Source of the DNA: Imbricaverruca yamaguchii
Lineage: Eukaryota; Arthropoda; Thecostraca; Neoverrucidae
Reading direction: 5' to 3'
Length of the DNA: 64,000 nt
Assembly: GCA_034440575.1 (NCBI GenBank)
Contig: JAOTOL010000909.1
Location: 62,001-126,000, forward strand
Part shown: positions 38,300 to 50,700 of the stretch, piece after piece
How the letters are laid out: every line of letters begins with the position of its first letter
Position numbering within the stretch: position 1 is the first letter of the stretch
Notes under the pieces: model-generated
Told to the model about the DNA's origin: nothing
Seen by the model: the letters and a program-made list of their open reading frames with translations, nothing else
Databases searched by the model: none
Translations under genes and position numbers: made by a program

Positions 38300-39240
38300 G
38301 CTCTGTGAACACAACGATTTCAGAGGAAATGTTGCACTGAAATATAATAAGAGCCTTATGCCGGGATCTGAAACTAGTTCGATAGACCTCTTTGTAGCGT
38401 AGAGAGCTGGATTAGAAGGACGGATACAAAATGGTTAGTTAGTTAGTTAGCTATTGTAGTGTAGGGGCGTTCGACTGCACTAATGAACCATTACCGGTGC
38501 TAGCCAGTATCGGTGTCTCGATCAACGAACGACATGCAGAGGGGCATACGGATAAGAATCATGTGAACAACGAGCCCAATGCAGTGTAAAATGGATGACT
38601 GCGGTTGCTCGCGGTTCACTTCGTGATCTGCAACTTATACAACATAGATAACACTGTGCCAGTGTTTGTCTTGCATATATCAAGGTGCACCATGCTGCTG
38701 GCTTGATGTTTCCACAGAATCTTGTATTTGTTCATTTGCCCTATGATTGAAAGCTCGTTTCTTGAACCTTCTGGAACTTTTAGCGCCTGTCTTCAAACAT
38801 GAAACCTGTTTTTTTTTGTCGACAGATATAAACGAAAATGACACTCTACATTAGTGTTGTGACAAATTTAATTGTTTCAGCCAGTAAGCATAACAATTGA
38901 CCTACGAAAGGAAGAAGTTCTTTGTTAGTAAATGTGGCTGGATGAGGTTTTTCTCGAGTGACGCAAAAACTGGTTGGAGAAATTGAGAGCCAATGTGTAA
39001 TATTTATAGGGAGCATTAAACCACGCAACTGCAAACCTTTCTATTTTTTTGGTTGCAGCGAGAACACAAATAGAGTAGAGGTTCGCTCTTTGTATGCCCT
39101 CTCCCATCCATATCCTGGCTTGTCCACCACGGCGGACGGGCAGCTGACGTGGACACGAAGACCCTCTCCTTCCCTCTATCCGACTCACGCGCCTCTATTC
39201 CACACCGATTCACATCCCCTCACATACCCTCCACATTATC
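38300..39240. other. Upstream flank of the CEMIP-like gene
   Basis: No gene or clear element seen. It contains a small ttag repeat (gttagttagttagttagc) near 38430. Confidence 0.4.
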
Positions 39241-39279
39241 TCCACATTCCCTCACATGCCATCTGCAATCCAACCCACG

Positions 39280-39480
39280 CGCCTGTCTTCCACATTCCTC
39301 CACACGCCCTTCACATCCCTTCCACATCCCCTCCACATCCCTTCCACATCCACTCCACATCACCTCCACATCCCTCCACATCCCCTCCACATCCCCTCCA
39401 CATCCCTTCCACATCCACTCCACATCACCTCCACATCCCCCACATCCCCTCCACATCCTCTCCACATCCACTCCACATCG
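39280..39480. repeat. 11-12 bp repeat (cctccacatccc)
   Basis: About 17 imperfect units roughly 370-560 bp upstream of the CEMIP-like start codon. Confidence 0.9.
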
Positions 39481-39802
39481 TCGCCAGCGGCGCTGTCGAC
39501 GCTGTCGACTGCGACAGGTCACACGTGTCGCAACAGACTGTGACGAAGATGACAAGCCGCGACACGCGAAGGCAATCGCTGAACATGACTGACACCGGGT
39601 CGCAGCCGTCGCGCGCTATTCACCAGAGCAGTATTACTCCTTTCAGTCGGTGCGTTATCTGTTCTCTGGTGCCGCTCCCTCGCCACATCTGCCGCGGCTC
39701 ACAAAAGCGTGTCAGAATCGGCAGTGTCGGAGCGCCGCAAAAAGGCGCGCCACGTGTGTGCCGGCCGCCGCGCGCGTGTCGTGACGACGTGCGACGCAAG
39801 TG

Positions 39803-39809
39803 TATAAAG
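39803..39809 (+). promoter_or_regulatory. Candidate TATA box of the CEMIP-like gene
   Basis: TATAAAG in a GC-rich setting, 37 nt before the start codon. With usual spacing transcription would begin near 39830-39836, leaving a very short 5' UTR. An upstream non-coding exon cannot be excluded. Confidence 0.5.
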
Positions 39810-39845
39810 CCGCAGGCGGCGGCCCGCTGGCCAGATCGGGGTAAG

Positions 39846-39968
39846 ATGCAGCTGGTCGGCCTGCTGTTGTTGGTGGTGGCGTCGGCCGGGCCCGGCCGGG
39901 CAGAGTGTCCTCACGAGGCTGCCGACCTGCTGCCCTGGCAGGACGACGCGTCGTGGGACAGCGGCGTG
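39846..39968 (+). CDS. CEMIP-like exon 1 (residues 1-41)
   Basis: ATG in the context gtaagATGc, then a leucine-rich signal peptide (QLVGLLLLVVASAG) with likely cleavage after GRA, then the first G8 residues with W at about 31 and 37. The donor is GGCGTG|GTAAGA at phase 0. It joins exon 2 to give SWDSG-V-PLEGDDVT, the expected G8 start, which supports linking across an 11-kb intron. Confidence 0.85.
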
Positions 39969-41581
39969 GTAAGAACAGCCATCCCACAGGAGGGGAGGAG
40001 GAAGCCAGGGTCAGCATGTCCGAGCAGGAGCGACGGGGCTACTGCTGCGGAACAACACTCGTCTGACATAACTGTAGCTGGCATTGCGAATACTTTGGCA
40101 CAGTGCGTGTAGTTCCTGCGCTGCCAGGGCCGTGGTCATCCTCCATGCTGTTCCGGACGGTATCTGTTACCCCGATACCCGCCGGGGCCGTGGCCATCCT
40201 CCATGTTGTCCTGGACGGTATCTGTTACCCCGATACCCTCCGGGGGCGTGGCCATCCTCCATGCTGTCCTGGACGGTATCTGTTACCCCGATACCCGCCG
40301 GGGGCGTGGTCATCCTCCATGTTGTCCTGGACGGTATCTGTTACCCCGATACCCGCTGAGACTGTAGACATCCCCCACGTTCTTCTGGGACTGGGTCGGT
40401 CTTCCGGCTCCTTCAATTTCTTCATCTCTCGGCATTTCTCCTTTGTCATGTGCTAATCATCTCTCCTTCTCTAGAGCAGTTCCTCGGTCTCGGCTCCGGT
40501 GGGACGGAGCAGATCCCTGCTCTTCCGAAACTTAAACTGTCCTCCATGTTTCCACAGGATAAGGCAAGGCAGGGTAAGGGGCCGTCGTTGCCGCGTCTAC
40601 ACCCTGAAACACTCGCTGGTTCTCTCTGTGTCCCTGGGATAGACAGGTGACCATCGCTGCCCAGTCTGTACACTGGAACATTCCTTAATCTTTTCTGTGC
40701 CCCTGGGATAGATGCTGATCCTACGTGGCACGCTGCGACTGCCGCTGATCACAATCAATTCAGCTGAGGCCAATAATGGCCAACCATGTACAAGGAAATG
40801 GATGCAAAACACAGTATTAGCGAGTCCGGCGCCATGAATCTCGAGTTTTGGCGCCGATGACACCGGACAAATGAAAGCTCCTCCCGTCTGCCATACACCA
40901 ACGGTAGCATACACGTCTGCCATACACGGATTGCCGGTATACATGCTTGCCATAATCGGACGGCTGGCATGCGTGTATATCATACATGAACGGCTGGCAT
41001 AAACGTCTGTATACACGGTCGATTGGTAGTTTTGTTGGAACTATGCCATCCCATCAGATTCTGGAACAAATTTCCGTGATAACAATTGTACATGAGGAGA
41101 AATGTAAGTGTATGCACAAATTGACGCAAGGAATTTAAGGGAGGCCAAAAGTACGCACAGGACATGTACGTAAGTAGATGTACTTAAGGGCAAATGTACG
41201 CATGGCATATGTTCGTAGGTAAACGTACTTAAGAATATGTACGTTTGCGCAAAAGTACACATGCCAGATGTACATAGACGCAGATGTACGCAAACGAAAA
41301 ATTGATAGGGCAAATATACGTATGACATATGTATGCTGGAGCAAATGTATGCATGGCACATGCAATCGGCAAATGCGTGTAATCGCAAAAATGCGCAACC
41401 AAATGCACGTGTACGCATATGTACCTAAGCGCCAATGTACGCACGCGCAAATGTGTGTACACTTGCTCGTCGTACATTTGCGCTTACGTACTTGCGTATT
41501 TTGTACATTCACGCTTACGCACCCATGCCATGCGTGCATCTGCGTATGCGCACACACACACACACACACACGCACACACAC

Positions 41582-41676
<95 letters not shown>

Positions 41677-41682
41677 TATATA

Positions 41683-41758
<76 letters not shown>

Positions 41759-44700
41759 CTAATGCACTACATCTGTGACTACAAGTGCCATACTACATCT
41801 GTCATACGTACAGTTGCTTTACGTACATTTGTCCGGCTACCATTGCCATCGATGTATGGCTTCATACGGGTTCATTAGCGTCGAGTGGGACCGGCGTGTC
41901 CACGGCATTGGTCTCAATGGAAGAGCTGGTACAGACCGTATCGTCCGCTGGCAACTGACCAGTGCGCACGAGGAGCGGGACTACCGAACACGATACGATC
42001 AGGAAAACGTGCGAGAATGTCGCTCTCGTACACGGGCTCGTGATATGCCAATAGCTCCGACAAACTCAGCAATATTTCCATAGGTTTCCCAATCGCATCA
42101 CAATATCAGACGGTTCCCTGCTCATGTAGGCAGTAGTTAACTAACCGCCCAATGGTTGGATGAACACATGCGGATGAATGTCAGGCAACACCTTCCCTCC
42201 TGTCTTCTGACAACCATTCCCTGACAAATTCGCTTCTCTCCGTCTTCTGATACAAGCATTCCCCGACAAATTCGCTCCTCTCCGTCTTCTGATACAAGCA
42301 TTCCCCGACAAATTCGCTCCTCTCCGTCTTCTGATACAAGCATTCCCCGACAAGTTCGTTTCTTCTCCGTCTTCTGATACAAGCATTCCCCGACAAGTTC
42401 GCTCCTCTCCGTCTTCTGATACAAGCATTCCCCGACAAGTTCGCTCCTCTCCGTCTTCTGATACAAGCATTCCCCGACAAGTTCGCTCCTCTCCGTCTTC
42501 TGATACAACCATTCCCCGACAAATTCGCTCCTCTCCGTCTTCTGATACAACCATTCCCCGACAAGTTCGCTCCTCTCCGTCTTCTGATACAAGCATTCCC
42601 CGACAAGTTCGCTCCTCTCCGTCTTCTGATACAACCATTCCCCGACAAATTCGCTCCTCTCCGTCTTCTGATACAGCCATTCCCCGACAAGTTCGCTCCT
42701 CTCCGTCTTCTGATACAAGCATTCCCCGACAAGTTCGCTCCTCTCCGTCTTCTGATACAAGCATTCCCCGACAAGTTCGCTCCTCTCCGTCTTCTGATAC
42801 AAGCATTCCCCGACAAGTTCGCTCCTCTCCGTCTTCTGATACAAGCATTCCCCGACAAGTTCGCTCCTCTCCGTCTTCTGATACAAGCATTCCCCGACAA
42901 GTTCGCTCCTCTCCGTCTTCTGATACAAGCATTCCCCGACAAGTTCGCTCCTCTCCGTCTTCTGATACAAGCATTCCCCGACAAGTTCGCTCCTCTCCGT
43001 CTTCTGATACAACCATTCCCCGACAAGTTCGCTCCTCTCCGTCTTCTGATACAAGCATTCCCCGACAAGTTCGCTCCTCTCCGTCTTCTGATACAACCAT
43101 TCCCCGACAAATTCGCTCCTCTCCGTCTTCTGATACAGCCATTCCCCGACAAGTTCGCTCCACTCCGTCTTCTGATACAACCATTCCCCGACAAGTTCGC
43201 TCCTCTCCGTCTTCTGATACAAGCATTCCCCGACAAGTTCGCTCCTCTCCGTCTTCTGATACAAGCATTCCCCGACAAGTTCGTTTCTTCTCGCTTCTGA
43301 CCCAGCCATCCCCGACAAATTCGGCTGTCTCTCTTTCTCTATCTCTATCTCTCCCCTACTTACACAGCTGCACCCCAATAAACCTACTTTCTCTCCCCGT
43401 TCTAACGCAGCCATTGCCGCCAAATCCGCATCTTTCTCCTTCCTGACACAGCCATGCCCCGATAAATCCGCCTTCCTCTCCACCTGCTGACCAGCTATGC
43501 TCCAACCAGCCGATATCAACACACGGTGGCAGGCTGGCAAAATTCATCCGCACACACACTGTGCTCCGACAAAGCAATCACAAACTCGTAGGTCCGCTTT
43601 CCAATGAGAGCATTGCCCACGGGCAATCTACCGGCTACACACCGGCTACCAATCGGCTACCTATCGACTACCCACCGGCTACCAACCGGCTACCCACCGC
43701 TGCCCACCGTCTATCCACCGGCTACCAACCGGCTACCCACCGCTACCCACCGTCTATCCACCGGCTACCAACCGGCTACCCACCGCCACCCACCGTCGAT
43801 CCACCGGCTACCTACATACTACCCACCGGCTACACACTGGCTACCCACCGGCTACCCACAGGCTGCCATTGTGGAGTATTATCTGCGATGTGCTAATGCC
43901 AACCACGCCCGATAGTGGCAACTCCTCGACTTTGCTACTCCTCAACGCACCGAATCACGTGACGCAGCGAACATCAGAGCCTGTACATGCATGCCACCAG
44001 AATGCCACCAGCACAGGGTGCCATTTGGTACGCGGTGCGAACGAGGGCAAATGTCGGCAGGAGACACCGTAGTCGCATGTGGCCTTGTGTTTGCCAGCTA
44101 AAAGGGCACTATCTTTAGACTGTTTTCCTTTCGGTACCCAAGCACTTTCAGACATGCATGATACTGTAGAATCGGACAAGAAACATGTAGCGAATCGCAT
44201 CTCCAATGTAGTGATAAAAGACGTCTCCACTCTGGCTTGAACTTTCGACAACAGCACAGAACTTCGGCGAACCATGTCGGTCGGCGACCGGCTGGGTTTG
44301 AAATGCCTGGCAAACTGTACTTGTAAAGACATAAAGACATAAAGACATAAACGATTAGTGCAACTATGAGCCACAAGGGCCCTTCTTGGCTGCACTCCGC
44401 ACACTGAACCAGTTGCCCACCAAATCTGTCAATCAGCCCTCCCTGTAATACTGAAAAGCAAGCCCTCTATTCTTATAATGATTGTCTATGCTGTTTTTAA
44501 AGATGTTCAATGTGCTGCTACTGACAATGTCTTCTGGCAGCTGGTTCCAGTGTTCTACTACCCTGTTGGTGAAGAAAGTTTGCCTTAACCTTGTTCTGCT
44601 GTGGTTAACTTTAATTTTGAATTTATGACCTCTAATTGCATCATTTCTGTTCAATTCAAACATTTCCCCAAGGTATCCCCTCTCCAGACCATGGACAAAT

Positions 44701-47700
44701 TTAAAGACCTCGATGAGATCTCCTCTCAGCCTTCTATATCTAAGTGAAAACATATTCAATGTCTTCAATCTTTCCTCATATGCCAGGTTGCTTATGCCAT
44801 TAACCATTTTGTGTAGCCCCCTTTTGTATCTCTCTAAAAGCCAACAATATTTTTCATAGCTAGGAGACCAAGCTTGGATGCAGTATTCCAAATGTGGCCT
44901 GACGTATGCACAGTAAAGCTTCCTGATCACTTCCTCACTTCTGTATGATACATTCCTATTTATTGCCCCGAGCATTCTCAGTGCCTTCTTCCTGGCTTCC
45001 TTGGTCTGTTCTGATGCCCCCAGTTTTATGTTTAGAATAACACCTAAATCCTTCTCCTGTTGAGTCACTGATAGCACTTGGCCACCCATCAAGTATGGAG
45101 CCTTCATATCCTGCTTACCTACATGCATGATTTTGCACTTATCAAAATTAAATTTCATTTGCCATTCTTCGGACCACTTCACAAGTTCGTCTAAGTCTTT
45201 TTGCAGCGAGATATGCCCATCTTGACCTGTTATTGCCTTAAATACCTTCAATTCATCCGCAAATTTTAAAACTTTATTGCTTAGGCCCCTTTCACTGTTA
45301 TTTACAAATATAATGAACAGTAGTGGCCCCAGTACGGACCCCTGGGGGACTCCACTAAGAACATTTTGCCATGATGACTTTGTACCATTTAGCATCACTC
45401 TTTCCTGTCTATCTGAAAGCCACAACTCTATCCATTTTAAGATGCTACTGCAATACCATGGGACTGAAGCTGTATCATTAACCGTTTATGGGGTACCTAG
45501 TCAAAGGCCTTACTAAAGTCAAGATATGCTACATCAACCTGATTTCCCTGATCAAATTGTTCTGTGGCGAAGTTAAAAAGTCCAAGAGATTTGTGAGACA
45601 CGACCGTCCTTTCCTAAACCCATGTTGAGTATCTTGAATCAATCTGTTTCCTTCCAGATAACTAACTATTATATCCTTGATAATTGATTCGAGTACCTTG
45701 CAGACAAGGGATGTGAGACTTACTGACCTATAGTTTTCAACTTTCCCTCTTTCTCCTTTCTTGAAAATAGGAACTACATTTGCCTTTTTCCAATCGGTTG
45801 GAATTACCTTTTGTGAAACTGATCTACAAAATATTATACTAAGTGGAAATGCCAGTTCCTTTTCAGTTTCCCGCAACACCGCATAAATATCATCAGGTCC
45901 TGCTGCCTTGTTTGGCTTTATTTTCCTGATATGATTGTAAACAACATCACTATCAATGAAATCAACATCATTTGTCAGATCCCATGTCACTGAACTATGG
46001 TGTACGGTCGGCAGATTGGTCATATCTTCCAATGTAAACACTGATTTAAACTGCTTGCTCAGCTCCTCAACCATCTCACTATCCTCACCCAATGTAGTCC
46101 CGTTTACTTCCAGTGGACTAATTGTGCTAGAAACGTGACTCAGCTTGTAGAAACTAAAGAACTTTTTACTGTCCCCATTACAGTTTCTAGCTAAATCCAG
46201 CTCTTTTGCTCGCTTTGCTGCTCTGGTTTTTTGCTTCACAGTGCCTCTAGCTTTTCGATACGCCTTTAGATTAATGACATTTGAGGCTTCTTTAAAGACT
46301 CTAAATGCAGTTTTCTTAGCCTTAATTGCTTGTATCAAGTGTGGTGTAAGCCATGCTGGCTTTCCTACCCTTCTTTTGCGTCTTTGCTTTTGGGGGACAT
46401 GGCTAATCTGAATTTCCTTCAAGTATGATTTGAACTTTTCCGACATTTCACAGGCATTTAAATTGGATAATTTTTATTCCCATCTGATGGCATTTCTAAT
46501 TTTCTGTTAAAGCCGCTCTCATGCAGTCAAAGTCTGCTCTGTTGAAATTTGGAACCTTTACCAAATTATCCTTAATAATTTCCCCTACATGTGCCTTGAA
46601 TCTAACTATGTTCTGGCCACTTCTTTCCAGAGTTTCTCCTACAGTCAAGTCTTGAACCAAGTTACTTAAATCCGAGAATACAAGGTCCAAGGATGAACCA
46701 TGCCTGGTAGGTTCCGATAGAAACTGGTCTAAGAACAGGTCCTCTTCAAGGCATTTCCTAAACATTTTGCATTATGGGGAGCCAACACCAGCATTTTCAT
46801 ATCCTTTTAGATTAAAGCCACCAAGAATAAGGCACTTCCTCTTAAAGTTTCTACTGATTTCCTCACAAACCACCTTGTCAAGCTCCAGTTGCTGAGAATG
46901 TGGCAGGGTTCCTGATCGGTAGAAAGCTCCTATCCTAAGAGTATTGCTGTTGCCTTTTCCCACAGTGACATCAAGCCAAATGGACTCCACAGACACATTT
47001 TTATCCCCACCTGCTACTTTTTGCGAACTGAATAAGCTATTCATATAGAGCATTTCACCACCCCTTTCAATGCTGGACCCCTATTGCACGAACACATATT
47101 GTATCCCTGGATCTCATAGTCCTGCAAGTTATCCCCAAAATACGCCTCACTCACCCATGCCTCTGTAATGCAAACAAAATCGGGTTCCTCCTCAGCAACA
47201 TAACACTTGAACTCGTCAAATTTGGATCGGATACTCCGAGCATTAAACATCACACACTTAAGAAATGCTTCATAACCACCTTTGGCTTTTTCATACTGAG
47301 GTGTTCTTTTATCACTATCACTCTGTCTCCTTGAACTACTGCTGTCCCTATTTGCTGACTTTGAGGTTCTATTGCCTTGGCTGACACTATTGGAATATTC
47401 CTGAGTTGGCAATGCAATTTCATCCCTCCCCACCCTATTTCCTAGTTTCCCTGAAGGACATGCTCATACACTTTGCCTAACACATTGACCCCTTTCTCAG
47501 AGAAGTGCAAGCCATCCCTCTGATAGAGGTCCCACGATGCATAAAACCTGCGGAACTTGTGCGGAACGTGCCGCCGCAAAAACCCTTCTTCGAACCTAGA
47601 TTGCGAGCACTTCAGATGAAAGGTTGGGATGAGGCTAGACATAGTGGTAACAAAGTTCGGAGCAATTATAGCTTTCGGTGAAGACGGTAGAACTTGAGGT

Positions 47701-50700
47701 GTGAAACGCGGTTGCAAAGAAAAACAACGATGCTAAGGTTTGAATAGCATGACCAGCGAACCGGATCGGCAGGGATAAAAAAGCACCGTCCTGCCGACGA
47801 CGTCGGCGACCAGGTGCGGTCTCACCAGACTTCAGTGCCAGGTGCGGTCTCACCAGACTTCAGTGCCAGGTGCGGTCTCACCAGACTTCAGTGCCAGGTG
47901 CGGTCTCACCAGACTTCAGTGCCAGGTGCGGTCTCACCAGACTTCAGTGCCAGGTGCGGTCTCACCAGACTTCAGTGGCGACCATAACCAGAATTTTGTA
48001 GTGAATATGTTCGGCAATATTTTAACCAAATGGGCAGTATTCGTCCATGTATCTGATACTATTATTTAGCAGCATACATCTTTTTCCAGACCAAAGGTAT
48101 ACTAGTAGTCTTCCTCTAATACATACTATAAAATATCCCGTCAATCTTACCTACCAGATATATACTACACGCTCCGGTCGGCAAGGGACGGCGCTTTTCT
48201 GGCGACCACAATGTTAAACCAATGGCATACCGTGGTCCCCGTAAGCGCTGTCGGGACGGAGACCAATGGTAGCATCGTCGTGAACGCGACCCGATCCGGG
48301 ATCGGGTCGCGTTCACGACGATGCAATGTCTCTGACGCCGGATATATATCTCAGGAGGCTGTCAGTACCCTCCCCGCACCCCCCCTCACTGCACGACGTC
48401 CTCGATACCGTACCGTCAAGGACGGGCACAGCCACACGTGGGCGTGGAGCTACCTCTGACGGACATGTACACCTGGCTTTACTTGCAGGACCATATACCT
48501 TTCCATGCTGCGGAAATGACCTCCGTCAATCCGGCCACAGCACTCGCAACCACTCGCACGCTAGATGAGCGGGAAGATCTACCCAGCTGCCAGACCGCAG
48601 GCACAGGAGCGGACATTGTACACACCACTTTCAACAGATGGTGGTGTCAGCTTGACTTCGGTTACTACAGGTGGCGCGGTACAGAATGCAGCGCCACCTA
48701 TAATGACCATTGTGTCAAGAAAGTGGGCCGCAAAGCTCTCCCTTCAGCCGTCGCCGTGCCGGCTGGCAAATCCACCTTCGCCGGTCCGAGGAGTCCACTT
48801 GAAAGGCCACCCGCTAGCTGCTACGTAAGCTAGGATACAATGCAAATGACCGTGAGAAAACTCGTGTCGAGGGTGGGACGAATGCATGTTATACTTGCAT
48901 TTTAATCGAAAATGAATTAGCTTTGGATTTATATTATTCAATAAACACCCCATAAACACGTACACCAGGGAGCCTCTCACATAACGCAAACCGGAGGGCG
49001 AGAGGGAATTCCGCCCCCAATGATCTCAGAAGTTACTGAAGCTCGAAACTCAACATTTGGAGAGGAGATTACGGCTATAGTGAGCTTTGTGTAGTATGCA
49101 TTTGATGACCCTAGGTCAGGGCTGTCAGGACGAAACTAGGTCGACCAATCGGCCGGCACGTCGCACCCACGAAAACTCCATGGCTTCGAGCCCCAGGTGG
49201 CCTGTCAGTCTACTTTGCACCTCGCAGTTCCTATATTTACCAACAGGTTTAAAGAAAAACCTTGCGTGAGCTGCGCTTATCAATGTGCAACACAGGCGCA
49301 ATATTTCATTTCAATATCCTTGCCCGTTTATGAGACATCATCGAAATATTGAAGGAAATTTGCCCTGCAGTGGGCGAACTAACGCCTCGCAAACGCTAAA
49401 AAAGGAGGAGCTGATTTTCCCCGCATATTTTCCAAGAGCAAACACGGATGAATGTATTTGTATCAATCATAGTAAAGATGGGTCCATGCATGTAGTCCAG
49501 GTCGGGTCAGAATCAGGTCTGAAAACCAGCTGCCGTACTATGGTATGCTAGAGATGTACACAAATATATTTGGTAAGTCAATATAGCCTGGGGCAGCAGC
49601 TCATAGCAGCACATTTCTTCATTTCCAGCCATTTGGAAATTCTCAAGGTCATCTTAGGTTAGTCCAGTGAAATGACCTTTATATTTTGGAATTTCCTGTA
49701 AAATGTGCATATGCATGTTTAGGGTGCGTTGAACACAACCGTTCCAGCAAAATGTGTACAAATGGTTCACCTTAGAAAATCCTTCATTCAGGTCAGGTCA
49801 CGCCGTATGATCAATCAAGCAAGTACTAGCTTGAACAACGAACATCACTTCTGAGGTATGCAAATGCCGTTCCCAGGACCAACCGATGAATTCTAAGGGA
49901 CGATTTGCCTAATTTAGAGGGAGCATTTCCCCTCACCCAATGCTAGATTGGCTCCCCAATAATTTCACCTTTTAGCATGGGGTCCTGTTGGATGCCCTCC
50001 AATTCATTGTTGGACTCGTAAACTGTCTCCATATGTTGCCACCAAAATTATTTAAAGAACTCAACGCCCATGCATATAATGTTGAATCATCCTCATAAAC
50101 TGTCCAGCATCAGACCCCATGAGCTGACGTTAGGTCAAGTTTGAGCAGTACATAGGTCATAATAGGATAACCACCCAAATTTTCGTACGGTTAAGTAATA
50201 CTTTAGTCCAAAATATATCCGAAGTCAGCAGTATTTTTCACTGCTTGGATGTTGTTTCTATTGAGCATCAGCCATCGGTATGCGGAATACAAAACGGATC
50301 ACATTTCTTGTCCAGGAAAGGATAGGCAAAAATTGTCAGAAAAGCAGGATGTACACATACATTCCGGACTAATGTGAGATCAAATTCGAACATACAGGTG
50401 GTACTAGTTTAGCTGAGTAGGACTCAGCCTGGGGTCTCTAATAGCCTAAAACGTGACTTTCAAAATCAGGCTCCCTCACTTGCAAAATATTTATTGATAA
50501 ACTATCACTTCAGTGTTGGCCTAAGTGTACACTGTTTGAAAACTAATTCCGTGGAAAGATCAGATCAGGTCAAATCAGGTCAGACCACACGAAGTCAGGT
50601 CATGTCAGGTCATTGGTTGGCCATCCGATGCCATGTCGCACGATGCAGGCGGCACTTAAATCAAACTCAGATATGGGTTTACCAGGAACACTGACATTCC

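Larger units (their letters stand above)
44323..47800 (-). mobile_element. CR1/L2-type LINE, degraded near-complete copy
   Basis: Reading right to left: an ORF1 remnant, an APE-type endonuclease, a reverse transcriptase, then a short 3' UTR ending in three ctttatgt octamers at 44323-44348. The 3' octamer tail and domain order fit CR1/L2 elements. Multiple frameshifts and stops show it is dead. It is inserted antisense in CEMIP-like intron 1. A second, truncated copy is at 22236-22415. Confidence 0.9.

Noticed and set aside
37067..38402. Frames of 384-406 codons on both strands
   Set aside because: The 36-bp period is a multiple of three, so frames stay open passively.
42137..43540. Minus-strand frames of 365-467 codons
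   Set aside because: Three overlapping frames over the same 42-bp array; at most one could be real and none has domain support.
47041..47433. Host gene with endonuclease-like domain
   Set aside because: It is collinear with a reverse transcriptase and a LINE 3' tail, so it belongs to the transposon.
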